Assembly (NCBI GenBank): GCA_023442945.1
Contig: JAEZWW010000103.1
Span: 23,196 to 87,195 of the forward strand
Direction: 5' to 3'
Length of the DNA stretch: 64,000 bases
Origin: Pseudomonadota bacterium
GTDB taxonomy: Bacteria; Pseudomonadota; Gammaproteobacteria; Burkholderiales; Burkholderiaceae_C
Under the pieces are notes generated by a model. It was not told where the DNA came from, did not search any database, and saw only the letters and a list, made by a program, of their open reading frames with translations. A program made the position numbers and the translations under genes. Below, in pieces: positions 8,685-17,423 of this stretch (position 1 is the stretch's first letter; each line of letters opens with the position of its first letter).

Positions 8685-9380
8685 TCAGCGCTGTTGGTAC
8701 TGGGTTTTGCCGAACAGGACTTCCTTTTCGGCATCGGTCCGGGTGGTGGTGTGCAGATTGGCCAGAACCTGTTCGCCGCGCTGCACGGCGGGGCGGGCGC
8801 CCACGCGGTCGAACCAGCCCTTCAGCACCGGGAAGTCGGCCCAGTCGATGCCCTGGTTCTGCCAGGACCGCAGCCAGGGGTAGATGGCGATGTCGGCGAT
8901 CGTGTAGTCGCTGCCGGCGATGTAGGCGCCGGTGCGCTCGATCTGGGCGTTCATCACGCCGTACAGGCGCTTGGCCTCGTTGGTGTAGCGGTCGATGCCG
9001 TAGCCGATTTTTTCAGGCGCGTAGATGCGGAAATGGTGCGCCTGGCCGAGCATGGGCCCAACGCCGCCCACCTGGAACATCAACCACTGGACCACGTCCC
9101 AGCGGCCGCGTACGTCGCTGGGCAGAAAGCGCCCGGTCTTTTCGGCGAGATACAGCAGGATGGCGCCGGACTCAAACAGCGAGATGGGTTGGCCGTCCGG
9201 CCCGTCGCTGTCGACGATGGCGGGGATCTTGTTGTTGGGGCTGATCTTCAGGAAGTCGGGCTGGAACTGGTCGCCCTTGCCGATGTTGACGGCGTGCACC
9301 TGGTAGGGCAGGCCGCACTCCTCCAGCATGATGTGGACTTTGTGGCCATTGGGCGTGGGCCAGGAATAGACGTCGATCAC
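8685..9380 (-). CDS. Glutathione S-transferase, YfcG/Nu-class-like
   Basis: A 231-residue cytosolic glutathione transferase. The N-terminal thioredoxin-like domain (about 1-85) contains MIDVYSWPTPNGHKV, the cis-proline motif NNKIPAI and the glutathione-binding LFESGAIL. The helical C-terminal domain follows, with YTIADIAIYPWL near residue 165. The TPNGxK pattern is that of YfcG/YghU-type enzymes, which show disulfide-reductase activity with glutathione. Its downstream neighbour on the same strand is tRNA-Pro, so it is probably monocistronic. Confidence 0.9.
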   Translation of the reverse strand: MIDVYSWPTPNGHKVHIMLEECGLPYQVHAVNIGKGDQFQPDFLKISPNNKIPAIVDSDGPDGQPISLFESGAILLYLAEKTGRFLPSDVRGRWDVVQWLMFQVGGVGPMLGQAHHFRIYAPEKIGYGIDRYTNEAKRLYGVMNAQIERTGAYIAGSDYTIADIAIYPWLRSWQNQGIDWADFPVLKGWFDRVGARPAVQRGEQVLANLHTTTRTDAEKEVLFGKTQYQQR

Positions 9381-9480
9381 GGGCTAGCCTCCAGTCGGCG
9401 GTAAGAAGGGCAGGGGTGGCCTGACTCGGCCGGGCGAAGTGCCCATTGTGCGCAGCTTGCCCGCGGCGCGCGCAGGCCAC

Positions 9481-9516
9481 AAAAAAAGTGCAGCCTCCTG
9501 CGGGGAGACTGCACTT
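9481..9516 (-). terminator. Rho-independent terminator downstream of acyl-CoA dehydrogenase
   Basis: On the minus strand, AAGTGCAGTCTCC pairs with GGAGGCTGCACTT (one bulge) and is followed by a run of T. A repeat copy lies between it and the acyl-CoA dehydrogenase stop codon. Confidence 0.8.
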
Positions 9517-9518
9517 GG

Positions 9519-9592
9519 TATGCTATCTTTAATATAGCTGCTCGCGCAGGTGGTTGTAGGGCTGGAGCCTGAATTTGCTTGAAATCGGCGCC
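9519..9592 (+). repeat. Interspersed Comamonadaceae repeat, copy 1
   Basis: Near-consensus copy: TGCTATC, an AT-rich stretch, ATAGCTG, CTCGCGCAGGTGGTTGTAGG, GCTGGAGCCTGAATTTG. It contains two small dyads, CTGC/GCAG and GGCT/AGCC. Confidence 0.85.
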
Positions 9593-9642
9593 GCAACACC
9601 CCGCACTGGGCGCTGGCGGCTTCAGCCCGCAGCGCCCCGCAT

Positions 9643-10905
9643 TCAGCTGCCGCGCGTGACCGGCATCTCCACTTCCTTGCTGCCGGCAGCGGCGTAGCGC
9701 GCCAGCTCCAGCTTGGCCAGGGCGTTGCGGTGCACTTCGTCCGGGCCGTCGGCAAAGCGCAGCGTGCGCTGGTTGGCGTAGCTGTACGCCAGCGGGAAGT
9801 CGCCGCTGATGCCGGCCGCGCCGTGCGCCTGCATGGCCCAGTCGATGATGCGGGTCGACATGTTGGGCGCGACGATCTTGATCATGGCGATCTCGGCCTG
9901 CGCCACCTTGTTGCCCACGGTGTCCATCATGTAGGCGGCTTTCAGCGTCAGCAGGCGCGCCTGCTCGATCAGGCAGCGCGATTCGGCAATGCGCTCGCGC
10001 CACACGCCCTGCTGCGAGATCGGCTTGCCGAAGGCCACGCGCTGGTTCAGGCGCTTGCACATCAGCTCCAGCGCGTATTCGGCCGCGCCGATGCTGCGCA
10101 TGCAGTGGTGGATGCGGCCGGGGCCCAGCCGCCCCTGGGCGATGGCGAAGCCCTGGCCTTCGCCCTTGAGCAGGTTGCCGACCGGCACGCGCACGTCTTT
10201 CAGCTCGACTTCCATGTGGCCGTGCGGCGCGTCGTCGTAGCCGAACACCGTGAGCGGGCGGATCACGTTGACGCCCTTGGCGTCGGACGGCACCAGGATC
10301 ATCGACTGCTGCGAATGGCGCGGCGCCTCGGGGTCGGTCTTGCCCATGACGATGTAGACCTTGCAGCGCGGGTCGCCCGCGCCGGACGACCACCACTTGC
10401 GGCCATTGATCACGTATTCGTCGCCTTCGCGGCGCATCGAGCACTGGATGTTGGTGGCGTCGGACGAGGCCACGTCCGGCTCGGTCATCAGAAAGGCCGA
10501 GCGGATTTCGCCCTTCAGCAGCGGCTCCAGCCATTCGTCCTTGTTGGCTTCCGAGCCATAGCGCTCGATGGTTTCCATGTTGCCGGTGTCCGGTGCCGAG
10601 CAGTTGAAGACTTCCGGCGCCCAGGGCACGCGGCCCATGATCTCGCACAGCGGGGCGTATTCCAGGTTCGACAGCCCTTCGGGCGCGCGGGTCGACTTGG
10701 GCAGGAACAGATTCCACAGCCCGGCGGCGCGCGCCTTGGGCTTCAGTTCTTCGACGATCTTGGTCGGCAGCCACGCATTGCCCTTAGCGCGGTTGGCGGC
10801 GATCTCTTCATAGAACACGTTTTCGTTGGGGTAGATGTGTTCGTCCATGAAGGCCAGCAGGCGCGCCTGCATGTCCTTGACCTTGGAGCTGTAGTCGAAT
10901 TCCAT
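9643..10905 (-). CDS. Acyl-CoA dehydrogenase
   Basis: A 420-residue FAD-dependent acyl-CoA dehydrogenase, catalysing the first oxidation of beta-oxidation. The flavin/substrate signatures FLMTEPDVASSDATNI (near 150) and QAHGAAGISGDFPLA (near 360) are present, and RVAFGKPISQQG marks the C-terminal helical domain. The sequence matches the ACAD10/11-like bacterial type that is commonly encoded beside an APH-like kinase, as here. The start at 10905 follows GAGGA. The kinase gene lies immediately upstream in the same direction (65 bp gap), so the two are probably co-transcribed. Confidence 0.93.
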   Translation of the reverse strand: MEFDYSSKVKDMQARLLAFMDEHIYPNENVFYEEIAANRAKGNAWLPTKIVEELKPKARAAGLWNLFLPKSTRAPEGLSNLEYAPLCEIMGRVPWAPEVFNCSAPDTGNMETIERYGSEANKDEWLEPLLKGEIRSAFLMTEPDVASSDATNIQCSMRREGDEYVINGRKWWSSGAGDPRCKVYIVMGKTDPEAPRHSQQSMILVPSDAKGVNVIRPLTVFGYDDAPHGHMEVELKDVRVPVGNLLKGEGQGFAIAQGRLGPGRIHHCMRSIGAAEYALELMCKRLNQRVAFGKPISQQGVWRERIAESRCLIEQARLLTLKAAYMMDTVGNKVAQAEIAMIKIVAPNMSTRIIDWAMQAHGAAGISGDFPLAYSYANQRTLRFADGPDEVHRNALAKLELARYAAAGSKEVEMPVTRGS

Positions 10906-10931
10906 CGTGGTGTCCTCGGTTAATTGAAAAC

Positions 10932-10983
10932 AAAAAAGGCCTGTAGCCCTACAACCACCTGCGCGGGCAGCTATGCTTTTTGA
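10932..10983 (-). repeat. Interspersed repeat, copy 2, overlapping the APH-like kinase stop codon
   Basis: An inverted-orientation copy with the core CAGCTATGC / GCGCAGGTGGTTGTAGGGCT. It fills the gap between the kinase and the acyl-CoA dehydrogenase. The kinase stop codon (TAG at 10971-10973) is the TAG of the repeat's ATAGCTG. Confidence 0.85.
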
Positions 10984-12056
10984 GCAAAGCGCCAAGCCAG
11001 CTCGGCCATGGGACGCGCGCCCGCACCGCTGGCACGCGCCTGCGCGCTGCTGGCGGTGCCGTCTTCCACCCGCTTGGCGATGCCTTGCAGGATGGCGGCG
11101 ATGCGGAACATGTTGTAGGCCAGGTAGAAGTTCCAGTCCGGTGCCAGCGCTTCGGGCGTGGTGAAGCCGGTGCGCTCGCAATACCGGCGGATGTAGTCCG
11201 CCTCGCTCGGGATGCCCAGGCTGGCGATGTCCAGCCCGCCAATGCCGCGGAAGGTGCCCGGCGGGATGTGCCAGGACATGCAGTGGTAGCTGAAGTCGGC
11301 CAGCGGGTGACCCAGCGTGGACAGCTCCCAGTCCAGCACCGCCAGCGCGCGGGGCTCTGTGGCGTGGAACATCAGGTTGTCCAGCCGGTAGTCGCCGTGC
11401 ACGATGCTAATCAGGCTCTCGTCGCGGGCACTGGCCGGCATGTGCGCGGGCAGCCATTCGATCAGGCGGTCCATTTCCGGGATCGGCTGCGTGACCGACG
11501 CCAGGTACTGCTTGCTCCAGCGGCCGATCTGGCGCTCGAAATAGTTGCCCGGCTTGCCGTAGTGTTCGAGCCCGCGCGCCTTGTAGTCGACGGTGTGCAG
11601 CGCGGCGATGACGCGGTTCATCTCGTCGTAGATGGCGGCGCGCTGGTCGTTGGTCAGGCCGGGCAGGGACTGGTCCCACAGCACGCGGCCGGCGACGAAT
11701 TCCATGACGTAGAAGGCGCGGCCGATGACGGATTCGTCCTCGCACAACACGAACATGCGCGCCACCGGCACGTCGGTGCCGTGCAGCGCCTTCATCACGG
11801 TGAATTCGCGCTCGATCGCGTGGGCCGAGGGCAGCAGCTTGGCCACCGGGCCGGGCTTGGCACGCATGACGTAGCTGCGCTGTGGCGTGACGAGCTTGAA
11901 GGTCGGGTTGGACTGGCCGCCCTTGAACATCTCCACCGTGAGCGGGCCGGCAAAGCCCTCCAGGTTTTTTTCAAGCCAGGCCGACAGCGCGGCAAGGTCA
12001 AAGGCGTGGGCTTCGGTGACGGGGCGGGTGCCCTCAAAGGCGTTCGGTTCGGTCAT
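10971..12056 (-). CDS. Aminoglycoside phosphotransferase-like kinase (ACAD10/11-type)
   Basis: A 361-residue protein of the APH/choline-kinase-like superfamily. The catalytic loop SIVHGDYRLDNLMFH and the metal-binding AVLDWELSTLGHP are intact, with an N-terminal nucleotide-binding lobe (GGQSNPTFKL). In homologous systems this kinase acts with an adjacent acyl-CoA dehydrogenase, probably phosphorylating 4-hydroxyacyl-CoAs; that role is inferred from ACAD10/11 knowledge and the neighbouring gene. The last residues FAQKA and the stop codon lie in a copy of the interspersed repeat, so the C terminus may have been set by repeat insertion. Confidence 0.9.
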   Translation of the reverse strand: MTEPNAFEGTRPVTEAHAFDLAALSAWLEKNLEGFAGPLTVEMFKGGQSNPTFKLVTPQRSYVMRAKPGPVAKLLPSAHAIEREFTVMKALHGTDVPVARMFVLCEDESVIGRAFYVMEFVAGRVLWDQSLPGLTNDQRAAIYDEMNRVIAALHTVDYKARGLEHYGKPGNYFERQIGRWSKQYLASVTQPIPEMDRLIEWLPAHMPASARDESLISIVHGDYRLDNLMFHATEPRALAVLDWELSTLGHPLADFSYHCMSWHIPPGTFRGIGGLDIASLGIPSEADYIRRYCERTGFTTPEALAPDWNFYLAYNMFRIAAILQGIAKRVEDGTASSAQARASGAGARPMAELAWRFAQKA

Positions 12057-12082
12057 GCAGCGGAAACAAAAAACGGCAGAAA

Positions 12083-12802
12083 TCAGTCGTCGGATTCGGC
12101 GATGCGCAGCAGCGCGTGGCGGTCGCAGACGACCAGACCCGCGGGCTCGACCCGGATGACGCCCTCGCGCTCCATGGTCTTCAATTCCTGGTTCACCCGC
12201 TGCCGCGACGCGCCCAGCAGTTGCGCCAGCTCTTCCTGCGCCAGCTGCAGCGTGATGCGCCATTCGTCGTTGGACGACAGGCTGGCCACGCCGTAGCTGC
12301 GCACCAGATGCCCGATCTGCTTGGCCAGGCGCGCGCGCAGCGGCAGGGTGTTCAGGTCTTCCACCTGCCCGAACAGCAGGCGGATGCGCCGCGCCTGCAG
12401 TTTCAGCAGGGCTTCGTACAACTCGGGGTGCTGCGCCAGGATCTTTTGGAAGTCGGCGCGCGCCACGTTCAGGATCGTGGTCGCGCCATGCGCGTACGTA
12501 TCGTGCGTGCGCCGGTCCCCGTCGAAGATCGCCACGTCGCCAAACCAGATGCCCGGCTCGACGTAGGTGAGCGTGATCTGCTTGCCCGCCAGCGTGGTGG
12601 ACGACACGCGCACCGCACCCTTGGCGCAGGCGATCCACTGCTCGGCAGGTTCGCCGCGGGCGACGATCAGCTCGCCGTCCTGGTAGCGTTTGACGAAGGC
12701 GCATCGAAGAATGTCGTGCCGAAGCGAGGGCGAAAGGGAGGAAAACCAGCGACCGGTGTTGATCGCTTCACGTTCCTCCATCGTAAGAATGGGGTCGTCC
12801 AT
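12083..12802 (-). CDS. Crp/Fnr-family transcriptional regulator
   Basis: A 239-residue regulator with a cyclic-nucleotide-binding-type beta barrel (about 20-135; GELIVARGEPAEQWI, WFGDVAIFDG) and a C-terminal HTH_Crp domain (about 165-225; LAQEELAQLLGASRQRVNQEL). It has no N-terminal cysteine set, so it is not an iron-sulfur FNR. The start MDDPILT at 12802 is preferred over the open frame upstream, though its ribosome binding site is weak. It lies 26 bp upstream of the APH-like kinase/acyl-CoA dehydrogenase pair and may belong to or regulate that transcript. Confidence 0.88.
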   Translation of the reverse strand: MDDPILTMEEREAINTGRWFSSLSPSLRHDILRCAFVKRYQDGELIVARGEPAEQWIACAKGAVRVSSTTLAGKQITLTYVEPGIWFGDVAIFDGDRRTHDTYAHGATTILNVARADFQKILAQHPELYEALLKLQARRIRLLFGQVEDLNTLPLRARLAKQIGHLVRSYGVASLSSNDEWRITLQLAQEELAQLLGASRQRVNQELKTMEREGVIRVEPAGLVVCDRHALLRIAESDD

Positions 12803-12866
12803 GGCCTGTCGTTTGGGTGACTTGAAAACCGTCCATTGTCGCCCTCGCGACCTTGGCGGTGCCTGC

Positions 12867-12901
12867 AAAAACACGGCGCACCCTGGGTGCGCCGTGTTTT
12901 T
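12867..12901. terminator. Perfect bidirectional terminator
   Basis: A near-perfect palindrome: 17 bases from AAAAACACGGCGCACCC pair with their complement across one central base, with T runs on either side. It separates the enoyl-CoA hydratase from the Crp-type regulator. Confidence 0.9.
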
Positions 12902-12949
12902 GAGCGGAATCGGGCTGTTGCCCTAGGGGAATCTGCGCGAGCAGCTCTC

Positions 12950-13729
12950 TTATTGGTAGCGCGGCTTTTCCTTGGCCAGGAAGGCCGCGATGCCGATGCC
13001 GCCGTTGGCGTGGTGCAGGTTGCGCACGAAGTGGTCGCGCTCGGCCGCCAAGTGCGCGGGCAGGCTGTGCTCGCCGGCGTCGCCCACCAGCTCCTTGATG
13101 CTGGCCAGCACGTTGGGCGCGCGGTCGGCCAGGCTTTCGGCCCAGGACAGGGCGGTGTCCAGCGCAGTGCCGGCGTCGCACAGGCGGTTGACCACGCCCA
13201 GCTCGTGCAGGCGCTGGGCGCCGATGCGTTCACCGGCCATCAGCAGCTCGGTCACCAGTTGGCGCGGCAGCGCGCGTGCCAGGCTCCAGCTGCCGCCGCC
13301 GTCGGGCGACAGCGCGACGCCGCTGTAGGCCATGACGAAAAAGGCGTTGCGCGCGGCGACGATCAGGTCACACGCCAGCGCCAGCGAAAAGCCGGCGCCC
13401 GCGGCCGGCCCTTCCACCGCGGCGATCACCGGCTTGGGGAAGCTGCGGATCGCCTCGATCCAGGTGTGCAGGCTTTCGATGCTTTGCGCCTGCACGTCGG
13501 GCGGCTGCTGGCGGTTGGCCAGCAGGCGCTGCAGGTTGCCGCCGGCGCAGAAGACGGAACCCTCACCCCGGATCACGACGCAGCGCACCTCGGGGTTGGA
13601 TTCGGCCACGTTCAGCGCCTCCACGCCCGCGGCGTACATCTCGGGGCCGAGGGCGTTGCGGTGCTCGGGGTTGTAGATGGTCAGCACCATCGTGCGGCCA
13701 TCGACCACACTGCGCAGTTCAGCGGTCAT
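12950..13729 (-). CDS. Enoyl-CoA hydratase/isomerase family protein
   Basis: A 259-residue crotonase-fold protein. The oxyanion-hole segments are seen at SVFCAGGNLQRL (near 65) and VEGPAAGAGFSLALACD (near 105-120). At the position of the second catalytic acid (Glu in classical hydratases) the sequence reads SPDGGGSW, so an isomerase-like or atypical hydratase activity is possible. It ends just before a strong terminator. The next gene upstream is a small acidic protein. Confidence 0.9.
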   Translation of the reverse strand: MTAELRSVVDGRTMVLTIYNPEHRNALGPEMYAAGVEALNVAESNPEVRCVVIRGEGSVFCAGGNLQRLLANRQQPPDVQAQSIESLHTWIEAIRSFPKPVIAAVEGPAAGAGFSLALACDLIVAARNAFFVMAYSGVALSPDGGGSWSLARALPRQLVTELLMAGERIGAQRLHELGVVNRLCDAGTALDTALSWAESLADRAPNVLASIKELVGDAGEHSLPAHLAAERDHFVRNLHHANGGIGIAAFLAKEKPRYQ

Positions 13730-13888
13730 GCAGGGCTTTCGTCAAAAAAAGAAAACGGGGCAAGGGAGGGGCAGCAGCGCGTCGCGCGATGCCTCCGCGT
13801 GCGGGGCCCACGAGGGCGTCCTGCGCGCGCGGCCGCCCATGAGGGCACGGGCGTTGGCACCGGTCATCGCGAGGCGCCGGTCACTCAA

Positions 13889-14182
13889 TCACTCAGGCGT
13901 GCTGGGGTCGCCGTCATCGCCGGGCGCGGCCTCGGCCTGGCGCGCCAGCTCTTCGTCGCTCAGCGGCGGCAGCGCGTCCAGCTCGGCGATCTGCTGCAGC
14001 TCCTCGGCCGTGTGGCCGGTCTGCGGCAGCAGCGCCTGGTCGATCTGCGCCTGCAGCAGCGCGCCTTCATCGGCGATCAGCGGCTGCGCCGCGCCTGTCA
14101 CCGCCGCCTTGTCGCCCGGCTTGGCGTGCGCCAGCTCGTCCAGCGCCTTGGCAAAGTCACCGTCTTTCGGGTTCGTGTTCAT
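13889..14182 (-). CDS. Small acidic protein of unknown function
   Basis: A 97-residue protein with an excess of Asp/Glu, no signal peptide and no recognised domain. A clear AAGGAG site precedes the ATG at 14182, which supports expression. It lies 159 bp upstream of the enoyl-CoA hydratase and downstream of a repeat-rich gap. It resembles short conserved acidic proteins of Comamonadaceae; no function can be assigned. Confidence 0.65.
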   Translation of the reverse strand: MNTNPKDGDFAKALDELAHAKPGDKAAVTGAAQPLIADEGALLQAQIDQALLPQTGHTAEELQQIAELDALPPLSDEELARQAEAAPGDDGDPSTPE

Positions 14183-14200
14183 CGTGTCTCCTTGCCTTTT

Positions 14201-14260
14201 TTGCTATCGATTGTCTAGCGGCCGGCGCAATCCCCCGTAGGGCCAGCGGCAGATTTGATT
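14201..14260 (+). repeat. Interspersed repeat, diverged copy
   Basis: TGCTATCGAT, then CGGCGCAATC and CGTAGGGCCAGCGGCAGATTTGATT. The order of elements matches the family, but the central part is diverged. It lies just upstream of the 97-residue gene. Confidence 0.65.
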
Positions 14261-14351
14261 GGTATTCAAATACTTCCAACCCATCGGCCGGCCCGCCTAA
14301 ACCCACCCCCAGCAAACGCGGTCGCCGGACCTGCGCCGGCGACTCGCGTTG

Positions 14352-14438
14352 TCCCCCCTCCCGCAGGAGAGGGGGGAAGGCGCCGCAGGCGACTCAGGGG
14401 GGTGTTCACATCACTCCGCGACTCAGGGGGGTGTTCAC
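14352..14438. repeat. Second intergenic repeat type with partial tandem duplication
   Basis: A C-run/G-run dyad (CCCCCCTC ... GAGAGGGGGG) is followed by GCGCCGCAGGCGACTCAGGG. The 21-base unit starting GCGACTCAGGGGGG occurs at 14389-14409 and again at 14418-14438, a period of 29. The second unit covers the stop codon of the 3-hydroxyacyl-CoA dehydrogenase gene. I recall similar G-tract elements from other Comamonadaceae genomes, but cannot verify this here. Confidence 0.6.
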
Positions 14439-15964
14439 TCCTCTTCATGCAGCAGGCTCAGCCCAATCGCCCCGCGCCGGCGCAGCCAGGGGCTGGGGCG
14501 GTAACGCGGATCGCCGTACACGGTCTGCATGTTGAACAGCACTTCCAGGATGTTGGCGGGGCCGAACTTGTCGCCCATGGCCAACGGGCCCATCGGGTAG
14601 CCCAGGCCCAGGGTGACGGCCGTTTCCAGGTCCTTGGGCGTGCACACGCGCTGCTGGCACATGTCGGCCGCGATGTTGATGATGGTGGCCACCACGCGCT
14701 GGGTGACGAAGCCACCCGAATCGCGGACCACGCTCACCGCCTTGCCGTCTTTGGCGAACAGCGCGTGCGCGGCGTCGCGCATGTCGGTGCGGGTGGCCGG
14801 GTTGGTGGCCAGCACGCGGCGTTGGGTGGCCGCGTCGTCGATCAGCATGTCGATGCCGACGGTGCGCGCCGGGTCCAGCCGCTCGACCACGGCGACGGTG
14901 GTCACGTCAAAGCCGAGCGGCGCGACGATGCACAGCGCCTGGGGCGAGGGCGACTGGCCGGTCTCGATCTTGGCGCCCAGGTCTTTCAGCAGCTGGTACA
15001 GCTCGGCGCGACGCGCGGCGCGGGTCGACACCCACACCGGCGGGAATTCGGCCACCTGCGGCACCGGCGGCTCCGGCGCGATCTGCGCGGCGCCGTCGAC
15101 GTATTTGTAAAAGCCGTCGCCCACCTTCTTGCCGACCACGCCGCCGGCCAGGCGCTGCGCGGTGATCACGCTGGGGCGAAAACGCGGCTCTTCGTAGTAC
15201 TGGCGGTAGATGGACTCCATCACGGGGTGGGACACGTCCAGCGCCGTGAGGTCCATCAGCTCGAACGGGCCGAGCTTGAAGCCGACCTGGTCTTTCAGGA
15301 TGCGGTCAATGGTGGCGAAGTCGGTCACGCCTTCGCCCACGATGCGCAGCGCCTCGGTGCCGTAGCCGCGCCCCGCGTGGTTGACGATGAAGCCCGGCGT
15401 GTCGCCCGCCTGCACCGGCGTGTGGCCCATCTGGCGCGCGTAGTCGGCCAGCTTTTGGCAGACGGTGGCGTCGGTCTTCAACCCGGCGATGACTTCCACC
15501 ACCTTCATCAACGGCACCGGGTTGAAGAAGTGGTAGCCGGCGAACTGCTGCGGGCGCTTCAGGCCCGCGGCGATGGCGGTGACCGACAGCGACGAGGTGT
15601 TGGTGGCCAGCACGGCCGTGGGGGCGACGATGTCTTCCAGCTCGCCAAACAATTTTTGCTTGACGTCCAGGCGTTCCACCACCGCTTCCACCACCAGATC
15701 GCACGGCGCCAGGTCGGCCAATGCAGCGGCGGACTTCAGCCGCTCTTTCTGCGCCGTGGCCTGCTCAGCCGTCAGGCGCCCTTTTTCAACCAACTTGTTC
15801 CACTGTGCGCCCAGCGCTTCGCGGGCTTTTTCAATGGCGGCGGGCTGGGTGTCGAACAGGACGACGGTGCTGCCGGCCTGCGCTGCAATCTGCGCGATGC
15901 CGCGCCCCATGGCGCCGGTGCCGACGATACCGACGGTGGGAAAGGTGGGTGGGGTGATGCTCAT
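14435..15964 (-). CDS. 3-Hydroxyacyl-CoA dehydrogenase (PaaH-type, two-part C-terminal domain)
   Basis: A 509-residue NAD-dependent dehydrogenase of beta-oxidation or phenylacetate-type pathways. The Rossmann motif GIVGTGAMGRGIAQ is at residues 12-25. The catalytic histidine region is FAGYHFFNPVPLMKVVE (near 145), and 3HCDH C-terminal domains occur twice (about 190-285, ending GDGFYKY, and about 410-505), as in PaaH/PaaC-like enzymes of about 500 residues. Two in-frame ATGs lie three codons apart (15973 and 15964), neither with a good ribosome binding site; 15964 gives the usual N terminus. The 3' end touches a G-tract repeat. Confidence 0.9.
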   Translation of the reverse strand: MSITPPTFPTVGIVGTGAMGRGIAQIAAQAGSTVVLFDTQPAAIEKAREALGAQWNKLVEKGRLTAEQATAQKERLKSAAALADLAPCDLVVEAVVERLDVKQKLFGELEDIVAPTAVLATNTSSLSVTAIAAGLKRPQQFAGYHFFNPVPLMKVVEVIAGLKTDATVCQKLADYARQMGHTPVQAGDTPGFIVNHAGRGYGTEALRIVGEGVTDFATIDRILKDQVGFKLGPFELMDLTALDVSHPVMESIYRQYYEEPRFRPSVITAQRLAGGVVGKKVGDGFYKYVDGAAQIAPEPPVPQVAEFPPVWVSTRAARRAELYQLLKDLGAKIETGQSPSPQALCIVAPLGFDVTTVAVVERLDPARTVGIDMLIDDAATQRRVLATNPATRTDMRDAAHALFAKDGKAVSVVRDSGGFVTQRVVATIINIAADMCQQRVCTPKDLETAVTLGLGYPMGPLAMGDKFGPANILEVLFNMQTVYGDPRYRPSPWLRRRGAIGLSLLHEEE

Positions 15965-16009
15965 GCGCAGCATTATGCGGGCAGCGCGTGGCGGGGGCTG
16001 TCACCTGTT

Positions 16010-16078
16010 TATGCTATCAAGGCGATAGCTGCTCGCGCTGGTGGTTGTGAGGCTGACAGCACAAAAGGCTTGAAAATC
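16010..16078 (+). repeat. Interspersed repeat, copy 3
   Basis: TGCTATCAAGGCGATAGCTG, CTCGCGCTGGTGGTTGTGAGG and a tail ending CTTGAAAATC. It lies between the 3-hydroxyacyl-CoA dehydrogenase and D-2-hydroxyacid dehydrogenase genes. Confidence 0.8.
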
Positions 16079-16140
16079 GGTGCTTGGCCCCGCGCGCCGC
16101 CGCGGGCGCTCGCCCTGGCCGTCTTGCACCACGGCCGGCC

Positions 16141-17148
16141 TCAGCGCCGCACCTGCAGCGCGCCCGGGTTGACGATGTTGGTCGGCGTGCCGCGCAAGTA
16201 GTTGATGACGTTGTCGAACGCGGCGCCAAAGTACATCTCGTAGCTGTCTTGTTCGACATAACCGATGTGCGGCGTGCAGATGCAGTTCTCCAGCCGCAGC
16301 AGGGCGTGGCCTTGCAGGATGGGCTCGCTTTCAAACACGTCCACCGCCGCCATGCCGGGTCGCCCGCGGTTGAGCGCGCTGACCAGCGCGTCGGGCTCGA
16401 TCAGCTCGGCGCGTGAGGTGTTGACCAACAGCGCTGTCGGCTTCATGCGGCCCAGGTCGTCCAGGCGGATCAGGTGGCGCGTGGCGTCGGTCAGGCGCAG
16501 GTGCAGCGACAGCACGTCGGACAGGGCAAAGAACTCGGCGCGCGAGGGCGCGGTGGCGTGGCCGTCGCTGCGAGCGCGGGCCATCGATTCGGGTGAGCCC
16601 CAAATCACCACCTGCATGCCGAAGGCGCGGCCGTAGCTGGCCACCAGTTGCCCGGTCTTGCCGTAGCCCCAGATGCCCAGCGTGCGCCCGTACAGCACCG
16701 TGCCCAGGCCGAAGTTGGGCGGCATGGAGGCGGCCTTCATGCCCGACTGCTGCCAGGCGCCGTGTTTCAGGTTGCCGATGTACTGCGGCAGGCGGCGCGC
16801 GGCGGCCATGATCAGCGCCCAGGTCAGCTCGGCCGGCGCGATCGGCGAGCCCACGCCCTCGGCCACCGCGATGCCACGCTCGGTGCAGGCCACCACGTCG
16901 ATGTGGCTGCCCACGCGGCCGGTCTGCGAAATCATGCGCAGGCGCGGCAGCTTTTCGACCAGCTGGCGCGTGATTTGCGTGCGTTCGCGGATCAGCACCA
17001 GCACCTCGGCGTCGCGCAGACGCACCGACAACTGGCCCAGACCCTTCACGGTGTTGGTGTAGACCTTGGCCGGGTAGGCCTCGAGCTTGGCCGCCGCCGC
17101 CAACTTGCGCACAGCGTCCTGGTAGTCGTCGAGGATCACGATGTTCAT
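16141..17148 (-). CDS. D-2-hydroxyacid dehydrogenase family protein
   Basis: A 335-residue NAD-dependent D-isomer-specific 2-hydroxyacid dehydrogenase. The nucleotide-binding region is LGIWGYGKTGQLVASYGRAF (near 155). The catalytic triad is seen as Arg in LVNTSRAELI, Glu in VDVFESEPI and His in CTPHIGYVEQ. The substrate is unknown; sequence places it with phosphoglycerate-dehydrogenase-like proteins without an ACT domain. The start at 17148 gives MNIVILDDYQDAV; the reading frame continues further upstream without resemblance. Confidence 0.9.
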   Translation of the reverse strand: MNIVILDDYQDAVRKLAAAAKLEAYPAKVYTNTVKGLGQLSVRLRDAEVLVLIRERTQITRQLVEKLPRLRMISQTGRVGSHIDVVACTERGIAVAEGVGSPIAPAELTWALIMAAARRLPQYIGNLKHGAWQQSGMKAASMPPNFGLGTVLYGRTLGIWGYGKTGQLVASYGRAFGMQVVIWGSPESMARARSDGHATAPSRAEFFALSDVLSLHLRLTDATRHLIRLDDLGRMKPTALLVNTSRAELIEPDALVSALNRGRPGMAAVDVFESEPILQGHALLRLENCICTPHIGYVEQDSYEMYFGAAFDNVINYLRGTPTNIVNPGALQVRR

Positions 17149-17423
17149 CCCGCCATTGTGCCGTTGGCGCGGGCGGGAGGTCGGCGCGCCGGTCCGGCCA
17201 GGTCGAAACGCACCCGGATGGCTGTCGGACCGCGGGTGGCGCAACGTGGCGACCGAAGTCGGCCGCTGCGCCAATCCAGAGATGTCAGCCGCTGCTCAAC
17301 GGTGCTTCGGTTCTGACCGCTGCTGAGGGGCGTTCAAGTGATCGTGCGCTCAGTGTCCCGCGGCGACGTCGCCCCGATTTGGCCAAGCAACTGGTCGCCT
17401 GGCAGACGCTGCGCGGGCAGGCC

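Noticed and set aside
14255..16201. A plus-strand open frame of about 650 codons antisense to 3-hydroxyacyl-CoA dehydrogenase
   Set aside because: The minus-strand protein is motif-complete; the plus-strand frame is only low-complexity His/Gln/Arg sequence.
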